Shown here one piece after another: positions 30,109 through 40,314 of a DNA stretch of 64,000 nt. The notes under the pieces were generated by a model that was given only the letters and a program-made list of their open reading frames with translations, was not told the origin of the DNA and did not search any database. Both the position numbers and the translations under genes were made by a program. Position 1 is the stretch's first letter; each line of letters starts with the position of its first letter. This DNA is from Peronospora farinosa (taxonomy: Eukaryota; Oomycota; Peronosporomycetes; Peronosporales; Peronosporaceae): assembly GCA_947646735.1 (NCBI GenBank), contig CANTFK010000239.1, positions 124,001 through 188,000 of the forward strand, given 5' to 3'.

Positions 30109-33100
30109 TTACAACACGAAGTACTTGTTACGCTCTTCCTCGCTGGCAGCTGAAGACGCCGCACCCCGGTTGTCATGGCTAGGATACCACTGGCTACACT
30201 CCATGCTGTTATTTCCTGAGCGGCGATTTGCAAACCCTTCTTCACTTGTCTTTCGCGAGTGATTGCCATAGCGGTACCATGAAGTGGTGCCGGCGGGACG
30301 GTTGCTGTCACCGACGTCGTGCGCCACACGTGAGCTCAAAGTCTTTGTAAACTGCTGCAGTGCCAACACACTGTCTTGCATCTGCTTCGGTTCCTCCCCA
30401 GTGGCCCCGATTGTACCTGCGTTTCGGCGTGGTACTATGCCACGACGACGGCTTTTAGCCATTGATACCATGTCGGTCTGCTCGATGGGATCAGAAACTT
30501 CATCCTCTTCCGATTTATCCACCTTGTGAACCATCTCGAAAAAGAGTCCACCCTTCTGCACCAGAGCATCATAACGGCCCTCTTCTGCTACACGTCCTGC
30601 ATTAAGCACAAGAATCTGGTCGGCATTAACGGACGTGGATAAACGATGCGTCACTGAGATGATAGTCATGTTCATCTTGCCCGAGAGGCGTTCCAGCGTA
30701 GACACGATCGACGCTTCAGTCTCAGGGTCCAGAGCGCTCGTAGCCTCATCAAGCAACAACAGGCTTGGGCGACGACAAAGTGCACGTGCCAAACAGATAC
30801 GTTGTGCCTGGCCGCCACTCAAGTTACAAGTTGCGTGCTGACCCACCACCGTCTGAAAACCGTCTTTAAGTTCCTTAATGAAGTGACACTCAGCAAGACG
30901 GGCAGCCTCTTCGCAGTCGGCGTTGGAACCGTTAATGTTGCCGTAGCGGATGTTGTCGTAGATAGTACCGTTGAGAATACCTCCATCTTGGAATACAACC
31001 GCAGTCTGATCCATGAACGATTTCTTGGAAAAGTTGAAAATGTCATGGCCGTCCAGGCGGATGCAACCGCCATCAGCTTCCTGAAACTGCATCAAGCACG
31101 CTAGCAGCGTGCTTTTTCCGCAACCGGACGGTCCGACGACACACGTGTAGGATCCACGAGGAATAGTTGCAGTTAATTCGTTCAGGATGTAGTTCTCCGA
31201 TGCCTTGTCGTACTTGAACACAAGTTTCTCAACGCGAAGATCCTGTTTCATCTTAGGGAGCGGAGGCATATCCTTACCACTACTATCCTCCTCACCAGTG
31301 CTCGATCCCAAGCCTACAATAATGTCATCCACACGCTGTAAGCTACTAGCGTTACCGATGGCCACACGCATAAAACCACCGAGAACAGTAACAGGGTTCG
31401 AAACACGACTCAATAGCGTAATGAATCCAAAGAATTCGCCTGATGATAATTCCTTGTGCCACACCTTCATCGCCAATGAGGCAGTCATAATAGCCACAAA
31501 AATGTACATTGCCGACTCAATGTAAATCTGCACAATACTCGACCAGAAGTCCTTCGAAAACTGACTCTTGCGCAGTGACGCGCACGTTTTCTTAAAACGT
31601 GTAATGAGCGGATCCTGGATAGCGTAAGCACGCACTACTTTTTCACAACCGACAGCATTCTGGAACTCGGCAGCAACGTACGCGTTCCTAGATCCAAACT
31701 CCTTTGATCGCTGAGCTGCAAAGCCTTGCGGACCACTTGAAAGCAGTACTGCAGTGAATGTAAACGACATGATACCAATGCTGACGTCCATATACAAAGC
31801 GTAACCAAAACCGAAAATCACAGCCAGAAGCGGGTTCAGCAGATTCCAGAATACAGCCTGCCACAAGGCGTTTACACGCGCGACATCACTTGAAAACAGA
31901 TTGTTCAAATCACCTTCGGAACGCTCTGCAAAGAATCTCGTGTCCTGACGAAGGATAATGTTGAGCAATTCAGATTGCATCAATTCCGTAGCTTTTGAAA
32001 TCATTTTCGATTGGAAATAACCGACAGCGTAATCACCCAGCACAAAGGGTACACATAGTGTCAGGACCCCCACGACACCAAATTTGAGTGTAGACTCATT
32101 CGGGGTGCCCGTATCCAACGTATCAAAAGCATCCGACAATTTGGCCAAAAAAATAGCCAATGCTGGACTCACTGACGCGTTAATACACACTACAAAGAAG
32201 CAGAAAATAAGATCTGCCATTTGCGTGGACCAATGCCACAATGTACTCCGGACAACGTCAGAAATCCCGTAAGCTAGTGTCGACGATGACGCGTCAATGT
32301 CACGCAAATGGGACAAAAATTCTGTCGCCGAGAGATTCGGGGGACGGTAGTGTAGTGCACGTTCTAAAAAGTTCATGAGCTCGTCACGTGTCATGTCCCC
32401 TTCATCTCGTCCACAGATAATGACCAGATCCGTCTCCATCATCTCAATTGACATGGCAGAGATGCCTGGAATCCGTGCAAGTGAAGCCCTCAAAGATTCA
32501 ATACTGACTCGAATATGGTCCCCATTGGTCCGAAATTTGTGCAATTTCTTGGAAAACGTTCGTGCTCGTGGCTTGAGAATCAGTCGAAGTGCGACAATTG
32601 TCAAATAGCCAAGACAGAGCCAATATTCTTTATCATCCATGAAATATCGTGACCCAAGAAGCACCACCATTGTCACTAGACATAAAAGGTCGGCAATATT
32701 GGAATGCGATCGAAATAATGCCAATCGTAGCCCCAAAATTCGAATAATCATGTCAATGAAGTAACACAACATGAGACCGGATGAAAAGTAACGCGATGCT
32801 TTTGCCGGTACTTCATCATGAAATGAGTCTTTTTGTGAAAACGAAATGGTCAAAACTTGCATAAAAAAGTCAAGAAATAGCGCAAATGTTTCCGAATAAT
32901 GCCATTTGCGCGAATCAATGACACGCAAGTAAAAGAGACGATGACCATTACCAGGAGCACTAGCAGCTCCTTTAATAGCTCGTGGATCAGACGAGTCGGG
33001 AAGGGGACCACCAATTTTAACAAAACCACCGGTCCCGTCAGGCGGAACACGCTCAAAATCCGTCGTTTCACTGCTCATTTCCAGCGAAGAGTGGACGGGA

Positions 33101-33132
33101 GTACACTCAAAAGCTGCAGTCTTACGTTGCAT
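30109..33132 (-). CDS. ABC half-transporter with voltage-sensor-like N-terminal domain
   Basis: A single exon, 1007 residues. After a polar N-terminus, four hydrophobic segments near residues 80-98, 116-137, 144-163 and 170-192 follow the ion-channel S1-S4 pattern: FIDMIIRILGLRLALFRSHS then NIADLLCLVTMVVLL resembles S2-S3, and ALRLILKPRARTF is a basic S4-like end. A cytosolic stretch (about 195-285) leads to an ABC membrane domain (about 290-620) and a nucleotide-binding domain: Walker A VGPSGCGKST near 664, Q-loop VFQDGG, signature NLSGGQAQR near 767, Walker B LLLLDEATSALD near 795, His-switch SVTHRL near 829. The ABC part is subfamily B-like and presumably dimerises as an exporter. The sensor assignment is an inference from pattern. 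Confidence 0.85.
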   Translation of the reverse strand: MQRKTAAFECTPVHSSLEMSSETTDFERVPPDGTGGFVKIGGPLPDSSDPRAIKGAASAPGNGHRLFYLRVIDSRKWHYSETFALFLDFFMQVLTISFSQKDSFHDEVPAKASRYFSSGLMLCYFIDMIIRILGLRLALFRSHSNIADLLCLVTMVVLLGSRYFMDDKEYWLCLGYLTIVALRLILKPRARTFSKKLHKFRTNGDHIRVSIESLRASLARIPGISAMSIEMMETDLVIICGRDEGDMTRDELMNFLERALHYRPPNLSATEFLSHLRDIDASSSTLAYGISDVVRSTLWHWSTQMADLIFCFFVVCINASVSPALAIFLAKLSDAFDTLDTGTPNESTLKFGVVGVLTLCVPFVLGDYAVGYFQSKMISKATELMQSELLNIILRQDTRFFAERSEGDLNNLFSSDVARVNALWQAVFWNLLNPLLAVIFGFGYALYMDVSIGIMSFTFTAVLLSSGPQGFAAQRSKEFGSRNAYVAAEFQNAVGCEKVVRAYAIQDPLITRFKKTCASLRKSQFSKDFWSSIVQIYIESAMYIFVAIMTASLAMKVWHKELSSGEFFGFITLLSRVSNPVTVLGGFMRVAIGNASSLQRVDDIIVGLGSSTGEEDSSGKDMPPLPKMKQDLRVEKLVFKYDKASENYILNELTATIPRGSYTCVVGPSGCGKSTLLACLMQFQEADGGCIRLDGHDIFNFSKKSFMDQTAVVFQDGGILNGTIYDNIRYGNINGSNADCEEAARLAECHFIKELKDGFQTVVGQHATCNLSGGQAQRICLARALCRRPSLLLLDEATSALDPETEASIVSTLERLSGKMNMTIISVTHRLSTSVNADQILVLNAGRVAEEGRYDALVQKGGLFFEMVHKVDKSEEDEVSDPIEQTDMVSMAKSRRRGIVPRRNAGTIGATGEEPKQMQDSVLALQQFTKTLSSRVAHDVGDSNRPAGTTSWYRYGNHSRKTSEEGFANRRSGNNSMECSQWYPSHDNRGAASSAASEEERNKYFVL

Positions 33133-34632
33133 ATACTGATGGGAAGAGAAGAGTCACTCCCAACAATGCCAGGTGAAGGAAGGAATGGGGGGGGGGGAAT
33201 GACCCGGTTCGTATGGAAACTGACTTTGTTTTAGAGGCTCCGAGAGAGCAAATTAAGTATTAAACGACGATTTACTACTTCTATGGGGGATAGGGTATTG
33301 CTATTTACCATATGTTACGAAACGTCAGAAACTGGACGTTCAGAAAGTGAGTAGAAATGAGACGGTCTTGACCCCCAGACCTATACTGAGATGGGGGTAG
33401 GACTACCTTGGCAAAAAGACTCGGTGGTATTTCCTATCCAATGGAAAGGCATCATCATAGGTTTTAGCTTTTGATTGATTATTATTACACATATTGTGTC
33501 ACGACGGGACTGCATCCTGTTGAGTTGTTGTTATTGCGAACCCTCTGGTGTCGTTGTTTTGCTTGATTTTTGCTGGAAGAAAGCTGTGACGTTGCCAAGT
33601 AGTGGGGTATGTCGCATTTTGGGCCCAGCAATTTCCCTTCTTTGTTTACTGTTTGATCTGAGAACCAGGTTTTATATACAAAAGAACTTGCCTAAAGTGA
33701 TTCTCTCGGTATTGGAGGATTATTTATTTGTTAAGATAAGATATTAAGTAACGCAGTATCATTTGGTGCAGTTTTACTGCTGGGCGGGACCAAATATTCT
33801 AGCAGTTAGGAAAAGGTATTAGTTAAGACAGTATCAGATAAGACAGTATCAGATAAGACAGTATCAGTATCAGATAGTGCATTTTATAGTTATAGATGAC
33901 CGATTCTAGCATTTCGTAGACGCCCAGATCAGATGCCGTGTGAGATGACAAGCTTCTAATTATTAAAAATGATGAACTTGAGCATCAACCAGAAATGGGT
34001 TCATTGTTGTCGAATCTATGATTGCAGTTCATCACGCATTCATTGCCCCATTTGTTCATTAGCACGACATCGATTGCTAATAATTTGACGCATGACAGCG
34101 GTTTGTTTATACTGTGCTAGCTGCGATATACAGCACTGCGACCGCTAGATCGGATGGGTCGAAGAACTAGTAGACATTAATATTTTTAGCGTGCAGTATC
34201 TCTGCCAGAAAAAAGTCACTGGAAAATACTTTTTCATCGGCGTCAATGTACAGTTCACGATTGTACAGCGACTCATGTGATCAAGATGTTGTTCAAGATG
34301 CTCATATTAAAAGTTCGGCTAAGACAGGCTACCAGTCCTTAATACCTAGTGTTTTCACAATTTTCAGACAAATAATCTGTGAACAGTTATCTAGAAGCAT
34401 AAGAAAAAAACGAGACCCCCAATTCCACCATGGTTATACTGAACCTGAGAATGACGCAATAGTATAGAAACCAAACCAGAGCGCAGTGCCTAATGTCTTC
34501 AATCAGCATGTGTATATTTAGCTCAACTCTATAAAATTACACCTTATTAGCCCTTACTCTTTAGTCAATATAACATACCCCATATATATTACGATATGAT
34601 AACAAACCAATGGGGCATCTTCATTTCCACCA
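33133..34632. other. 1.5-kb intergenic region
   Basis: No supported gene. It contains a G10 run near 33187, a 15-bp tandem repeat (listed separately) and A/T-rich DNA. It separates the divergent ABC and WD40 genes and so must hold both promoters. Confidence 0.5.
33824..33868. repeat. 15-bp tandem repeat, three units
   Basis: TAAGACAGTATCAGA is repeated three times in direct tandem, followed by a partial TATCAG copy; related single copies occur just upstream (CGCAGTATCATT). Confidence 0.85.
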
Positions 34633-34698
34633 ATGATCGTCCTCCAAGTCTTCTCCAGTCAATCAGTCCCCGTCCCCTTCCCGCCATTTCTCAATTCC

Positions 34699-37070
34699 AT
34701 GACTTCGTATCGAGATTATGGCGGGTCAACTTCACGCTATGCAAACCGTGGCCCCGCTCGTGCCTTTTCAATCCCGGACGCTGATTTTCAACGTGGAGAT
34801 ACAACACTAAAACGTCGTCGTCACCTCTCGCCTTCTCGTCCAATCGCTTCTTTGCATACCAAGTCCAAGTCTCATGCCCGTATCATGTCGCATAAAATGA
34901 CAAGTCAAGAACTTCTTGTTCCTCTTGGGAGCAATCGAACAGTTACTGCATATAATAGACTCCATACAAATACGAAGAGTTATCATCGTCCATCTGGAGG
35001 TAGAGGAAGATCTCGCTCTCCTCGTCAATGGGAACCTCGATCCAAGTCCATAGCTCCTAAACGAAGCAATCCGTCACCTATTTCAACCCGTACACGGTCA
35101 AAATCTTCAACACGTGAGAAGAAACGAGACACACGGTCGAGTCGTCGAGAACGTTCAAGTTCAGTGACAAGACGCAGTGGTGGTGGGGCATCATTAGGTT
35201 CCCGGAAGGAATTAGAGACGTCTTTGTCTACGTCTAGCAGGACAATGGAAAGCAGACGGAAACACTTGAAACACAAGATGCAGGAACGAGAAAGAGAACG
35301 TTCTTTGAGTCGTACTCGTTCCTCTCGATGTTCGAGAATTGTTAATTCTAGTGATGAACAAGAGAATGTTTCGAGATATTCGTCCCGTAGTGGCCGATGT
35401 AGCAGTCAAAGTGGCAGTAGCCTTGCGGAAATTGAAAGTGCTATTGCAGACACGGAGCAAGAACTAAAACCAAAGAAGAAGGAATTAGACGAACTGAAGA
35501 AACAATTGGCAAAATTACGCAAACGCGTCGAAGCCAAAGAGTTGGAGGTCTACGACCTTCAAGTAGATCTGGATGCATTACGGAAACGTAGAGAACGACG
35601 TTTACCCTCGCATTCTACTGCTAGTACTCGAGACAAAAAGTCTCTGAAAAGGTCAAGGAGCAAGAGTAAACGACGTGAAAGTGAGCGATCAAGTAGTCGA
35701 TCTCGTACTTCCAAACGCCCTTGTATTGTGGATGAAGACGATGAAGGTAGTGATGATGACGGTACTGATGATGAAGTTGTCATTTTGGATCCGAGTGAAG
35801 TAAAAATGGAGAGAGAGCGTAGTGCTGCAGTGCCAAAGAGCGCAGTCGTGCCGGTTGAAGACTCAATGCCCGACCATTTTTGGGGTCGATCCCCAACACC
35901 AAAGCTTTTGGCAAATCACCGTTTCCGGGCAATTCCGGATGGCAGCGCTCGCAAAGGACGGCACCTAGCGTTTAACCCGATTCAGCCCCAAATTTTTGCA
36001 ACAAGCCCCGACGAGGGGGGTCTTATCCTATGGAGCTATCAACGCCAGGATCAAGATATCGCTAAGGTAGTGACTTTGATGCCATCATCGTTCCGCGAGG
36101 GTAGTCCGTGTGCGGAAGCCATCTCTTGGAGCCCAGACGGAAACCGGATGGCCATGGCATTTCGTGATCCTGTGAACGAAAAGGGAGAGTTCTGCATTGT
36201 GCAGCTTCACCAGCTCAAGCTTGAAGATAGCCGAACATCGCAATCACTTCCGGGTAACCGTATCACCTCGAAGTGCACTACATTACATCCAAGAGGTATT
36301 TCTACAATCGACTGGCTGCCAAGTGACAATGGGCCTGAGACCACAAGCCGTCAACTGATTACTACGGGCAATTCAGACCACGCTGTTGTGTTGTGGGAAG
36401 AACACGAGAATAGACAGAACGGTGGCTTGGATCTGAAGTGGACCGTGCTGCACCGCGACCATCGTAGTGAAGTTAAATCGCTTTGCGTTCATTCCAAGCG
36501 TGATTGCTTGTACACTGGTGGTCTTGATGGCCTGTTGGTCCGGTACGATTTGAACAAGGGGCGTACGGAAACCGTGTTGGAACGTCGTAAGCCAAACATT
36601 TCGAAGATCAACTCGGTCCTAGAGCATCCACACAATCCGAATTTGCTTCTGGTCAGTTGTGTGGAGCAGACTAGGCACAGCTTGTTGTTGCATGACCTTC
36701 GTCAGCGATACGATGGCAATGAGATGTCGTTGACGTGGGAGAGTGGCGCGATGAGTCAGTACGTCGTGCCGCGGTGGTCGCCTGCAGGCTATCACGTATC
36801 ATGTGGTAGCAAGACGGGTGTTGTGAATATTTGGGACGTGCGTATGCGGGGGGATAAGTTTCCTACAGTGGAACCCCAGCAAGCTCTTCGTGTGCATCGT
36901 AAGTTTCTTGCTGTTGGTTGATGAGCTCATCGATGTATTCTAACGCGTGTTTGCTTGGTGTTTTCATGTATTTAGACAAGACGGTGTTACATGCTACGTG
37001 GCATCCACGCTACGACGCAATGTTTAGCGTCTCCCACGATCGAACAATTGGTCTGCTGACTTTCCGATAG
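34699..37070 (+). CDS. RS-rich coiled-coil protein with C-terminal WD40 repeats
   Basis: Two exons: 34699-36898 and 36976-37070 (77-nt intron, GTAAGT donor); 764 residues. An ATG 22 codons upstream (34633) is in frame but gives a non-conserved leader. The first 250 residues are R/S-rich, as in splicing-factor tails. A coiled coil follows (EIESAIADTEQELKPKKKEL), then a basic and an acidic patch, then about seven WD40-like blades (LAFNPIQPQIFATSPDEGGL, ISWSPDGNRMAMAF, SLCVHSKRDCLYTGGLDGLL, VVNIWDVRMRGDKF, the last blade in exon 2). The layout loosely resembles nuclear DCAF/DDB2-type proteins; exact orthology was not recognised. Likely nuclear. Confidence 0.8.
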
Positions 37071-37099
37071 ACAGCGATGACCCGTTAAATCTAGTGATG

Positions 37100-37552
37100 C
37101 ACTTACAGCGACAAAGTTGTTGCATACTTGAGTACTGTACCATCAGCTTTGTTGAACAAGGCACATATTTGTGTTGTCAAAGCTGAAGTGCACCTTCATT
37201 ACCGTATTGCACTAAATGCCACGGATCGTCTCAATGTCGACGTTCGTGTGAAAGCACACGATGCATTTGCTTTATACGAACATGTGCAAGACTATAATGG
37301 TGTCTTGCACGAATCATACAAGTCCCAGTATTATTGTCGCTCGCTACATGAAGTGAACCCGCAAAGCTTTGCCCATGAAGATGGAAAGAACATCGGTCTC
37401 TCGTCACGTTTGCCTTGGCTCTATGACATGACTCCGCCGTCTTTGGATGATATTGTCAATCATCCACGATTGGTGCTCGGGCAACGGGTTTTTGGGACTA
37501 TACAAAGCATGTCTTCTGCTGCCACGATCTGTATGATAGCACACGTGTAAGT
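37100..37552 (+). CDS. unrecognised coding exon
   Basis: An open frame with natural-looking composition (LHYRIALNATDRLNVDVRVK, then RLPWLYDMTPPSLDDIVNHP), ending at 37550. It lacks an ATG near the start: the first candidate is a TTG at 37128, and an acceptor-like TTACAG at about 37100 suggests an upstream exon I could not find. It lies between the WD40 gene and the first elongase. Could be the 3' exon of a small gene or a remnant. No family recognised. Confidence 0.35.
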
Positions 37553-37619
37553 ACTAAGGTCAACGTGCCCACAATTGCGTTCATTTGCAGTTTTACCTAG
37601 ACGCAGAGAAGCAGGAATC

Positions 37620-38535
37620 ATGACGATGACATTGCTCGAGAAGTACTATGAATGGGCAAATATCACGGAGATCAAGGTACTCGACTGGATTGACCCTGAA
37701 GGTGGCTGGAAGGTTCATCCCATGGCAGACTATCCACTTGCTAGTTTTGCTAGCGTCTTTGCCATTTGCAGCAGTTATTTGCTCTTTGTCGTGTTTGGTT
37801 CGGTGCGTTTTCTCATTCCATTGATTCTTCCTAGAAAGCCTTGTCTTTCTCTGACTTGTATCCTGCTTTCTTGACCGACGGTACTAGGCTTTAATGAAGC
37901 TCGGTGTTCCTGCAATCAAGACGAGTCCCATTCAATTCATATATAACCCGATCCAAGTTATCGCTTGCTCTTACATGTTCATGGAGACAGCCATTCAGGC
38001 CTATCGCAACGGGTACTCACCAGCACCATGCAATGTCTTTAAGGCTGATGCTCCGGTCATGGGCAATGTGTTATACCTCTTCTATCTATCCAAGATGCTG
38101 GATATGTGCGACACAGTCTTTATTATCGTTGGCAAGAAGTGGCGTCAATTGTCATTCTTACACGTCTATCATCACCTCTCGGTACTCGTCATATACTACA
38201 TCGTCTTTCGTGTGGCACAGGACGGGGACTCGTATGCATCCGTTGTGCTCAATGGATTCGTCCACACTATCATGTACACGTACTACTTTGTGAGTGCACA
38301 CACTCGTAATATTTGGTGGAAGCGCTACTTGACTCTTCTCCAGATTATCCAGTTCATGACTATGAACGTACAAGGCTACCTCATGTACTCACGTGAATGC
38401 CCTGGCATCCCTCCGATGATCCCACTCATCTATTTAGTGTACGTGCAGTCTCTCTTTTGGTTATTCGTGAACTTTTACGTACGTTCATATGTCCTTCGTC
38501 CACACAAGACGTTGTCAATCAAGAAGAACCTTTAA
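37620..38535 (+). CDS. fatty acid elongase (ELO family), copy 1
   Basis: Two exons, 37620-37802 and 37888-38535 (85-nt intron), 276 residues. The ELO signatures are visible: KMLDMCDTVFII, the His box FLHVYHHLSVL, GFVHTIMYTYYFVSAH, and TMNVQGYLMY. Several membrane helices; C-terminus basic (SIKKNL), compatible with an ER-retention dilysine-like tail. It catalyses the condensation step (3-ketoacyl-CoA synthase) of fatty-acid elongation in the ER. The HVYHH form of the box is common among polyunsaturated-fatty-acid elongases of stramenopiles, so a C18/C20 PUFA substrate is plausible but not proven. Paralogue of the next gene; the intron is at the same site. Confidence 0.93.
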
Positions 38536-39132
38536 CCCATTTGAAACGAAGAAGTACCGAGCCAAGCACTTCAACAAGCAGTACTCGAATGAAAGACGTT
38601 TAATACAAAGCAAAGATTATCATTCAACTACATGTAACATTCTTCTAATTGACACAATGAAGCTGTCTTTAAGGAATGGTTAAGGGAAGGCGAGCATCCA
38701 GTAAGTAGCATTTGTAATCGCTTGCGACAGATAGTGGGTTGGGCAATCTAATGGATAGAAGAAACACTCTCCTTTCAATGGGGGCTTCTACTTGTTTACG
38801 TCGATAGATTCGGCATCATTCATAAGATAAAAAGACTTTTTGTAGAAGGGGTCCATGATGTTGATGACAGTGTCGACCTTCCACTGATGTTGATACATGA
38901 CATCATAACTCGGGATTGAAATTCATCAGCGATGAGCTGGTCGGTCCTTTTGCCCTTTCGAAACCGATGGTCTTGACCTCAGTATAGGAACGACCGGACA
39001 GAACCTGGATTTGGAGATCCCATAACCACATAAAGTGGTGCTTCTATCGTTGGTGGTGGAACTACAACAGTCTCCTCATTTGTGCTTTTGCTTGCTCTAC
39101 CTCAGTCATATACCAGGAAATCAATCAAGACC
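38536..39132. other. intergenic between the two elongases
   Basis: About 600 bp without a supported gene; it must hold the 3' end of copy 1 and the promoter of copy 2. Confidence 0.5.
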
Positions 39133-40048
39133 ATGTCGGCTGAAATGCTCCAGAGTTATTACGAATGGGCGAACGCAACAGAAACAAAACTTCTAGACTG
39201 GGTCGACCCTCAAGGTGGTTGGAAGGTTCATCCCATGGCTGATTATCCACTTGCCAACTTTGCAAGTGTCTACATCATTTGTATCGGGTACCTCCTCTTT
39301 GTCATCTTTGGCACGGTGTGTACATGTCTTCCATCTTCTTCTTCTTCTTCTCTCTCTCTCTCTTAACATTTTTTTCTATCGAAAACAGGCATTCATGAAA
39401 CTCGGGATCCCTGCTATCAAGACAAGCCCATTTCAATTCGTGTACAACCCTATTCAAGTCATTGCCTGTTCCTACATGTGTGTTGAAGCAGCCATTCAAG
39501 CCTATCGTAACGGCTACTCACCTGCACCATGCAATGCTTTTAAAGCCGATGCTCCCGTTATGGGCAATGTGCTCTACCTCTTCTATTTGTCAAAGATGCT
39601 TGATCTCTGTGACACGGTCTTCATTATCCTTGGCAAGAAATGGAAACAGCTCTCCATCTTGCACGTGTACCACCATCTTACGGTACTTTTCGTCTACTAC
39701 GTGACATTCCGTGCCGCCCAGGACGGTGACTCGTATGCTACCATTGTACTCAATGGCTTTGTGCATACCATCATGTACACGTACTACTTTGTAAGCGCCC
39801 ATACGCGTGATATCTGGTGGAAAAAGTACCTCACACGTATCCAACTCATTCAATTCGTCACCATGAACGTACAAGGTTATCTCACATACTCACGTCAGTG
39901 TCCGGGCATGCCACCCAAGGTCCCCCTCATGTACCTTGTGTACGTCCAGTCACTCTTTTGGCTCTTCATGAACTTCTACATTCGTGCGTATATCTTCGGG
40001 CCCAAGAATTCTCCGCCAGTGGTCGTGAATGCAAAGAAACAGCTCTAA
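39133..40048 (+). CDS. fatty acid elongase (ELO family), copy 2
   Basis: Two exons, 39133-39315 and 39389-40048 (73-nt intron at the identical position to copy 1), 280 residues. It shares long blocks with copy 1, for example AYRNGYSPAPCN, FKADAPVMGNVLYLFYLSKM and GFVHTIMYTYYFVSAH, plus the His box ILHVYHHLTVL. Divergence is concentrated in the first helix and the C-terminus, which here ends NAKKQL. The intron holds a CT-rich microsatellite. The catalytic residues are intact. A local tandem duplication is the simplest origin; different chain-length or unsaturation preference is possible. Confidence 0.93.
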
Positions 40049-40081
40049 GAGATTGAAAAATGTGGTAACTGCATCCCCAAC

Positions 40082-40104
40082 TTCTTCTTCTTCTTCTTCT
40101 TTGT
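40082..40104 (+). repeat. CTT microsatellite
   Basis: A run of CTT trinucleotides in the probable 3' UTR of elongase copy 2. Confidence 0.8.
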
Positions 40105-40314
40105 AATCGTGCTGCTTTCATCACAGTCTCTCTCATCATATTGAGACAAGTAGTGACCACAGCTCAAGACAAGATCTTAACCTCCTAACAAATATATCCT
40201 CTCAATTCAACTGATCTTCCGTGTCAACTCCATTCAAATCAATCAGCTCGTATTTTGCTAAATCAAGACGACCCCCCCCCTCCCAATCTTCCCTTCCTCA
40301 TTCAAATCGATAGC

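Noticed and set aside
33475..33747. 90-codon ORF in the ABC-WD40 intergenic region
   Set aside because: Composition is like translated A/T-rich spacer, with no neighbouring exon or domain pattern.
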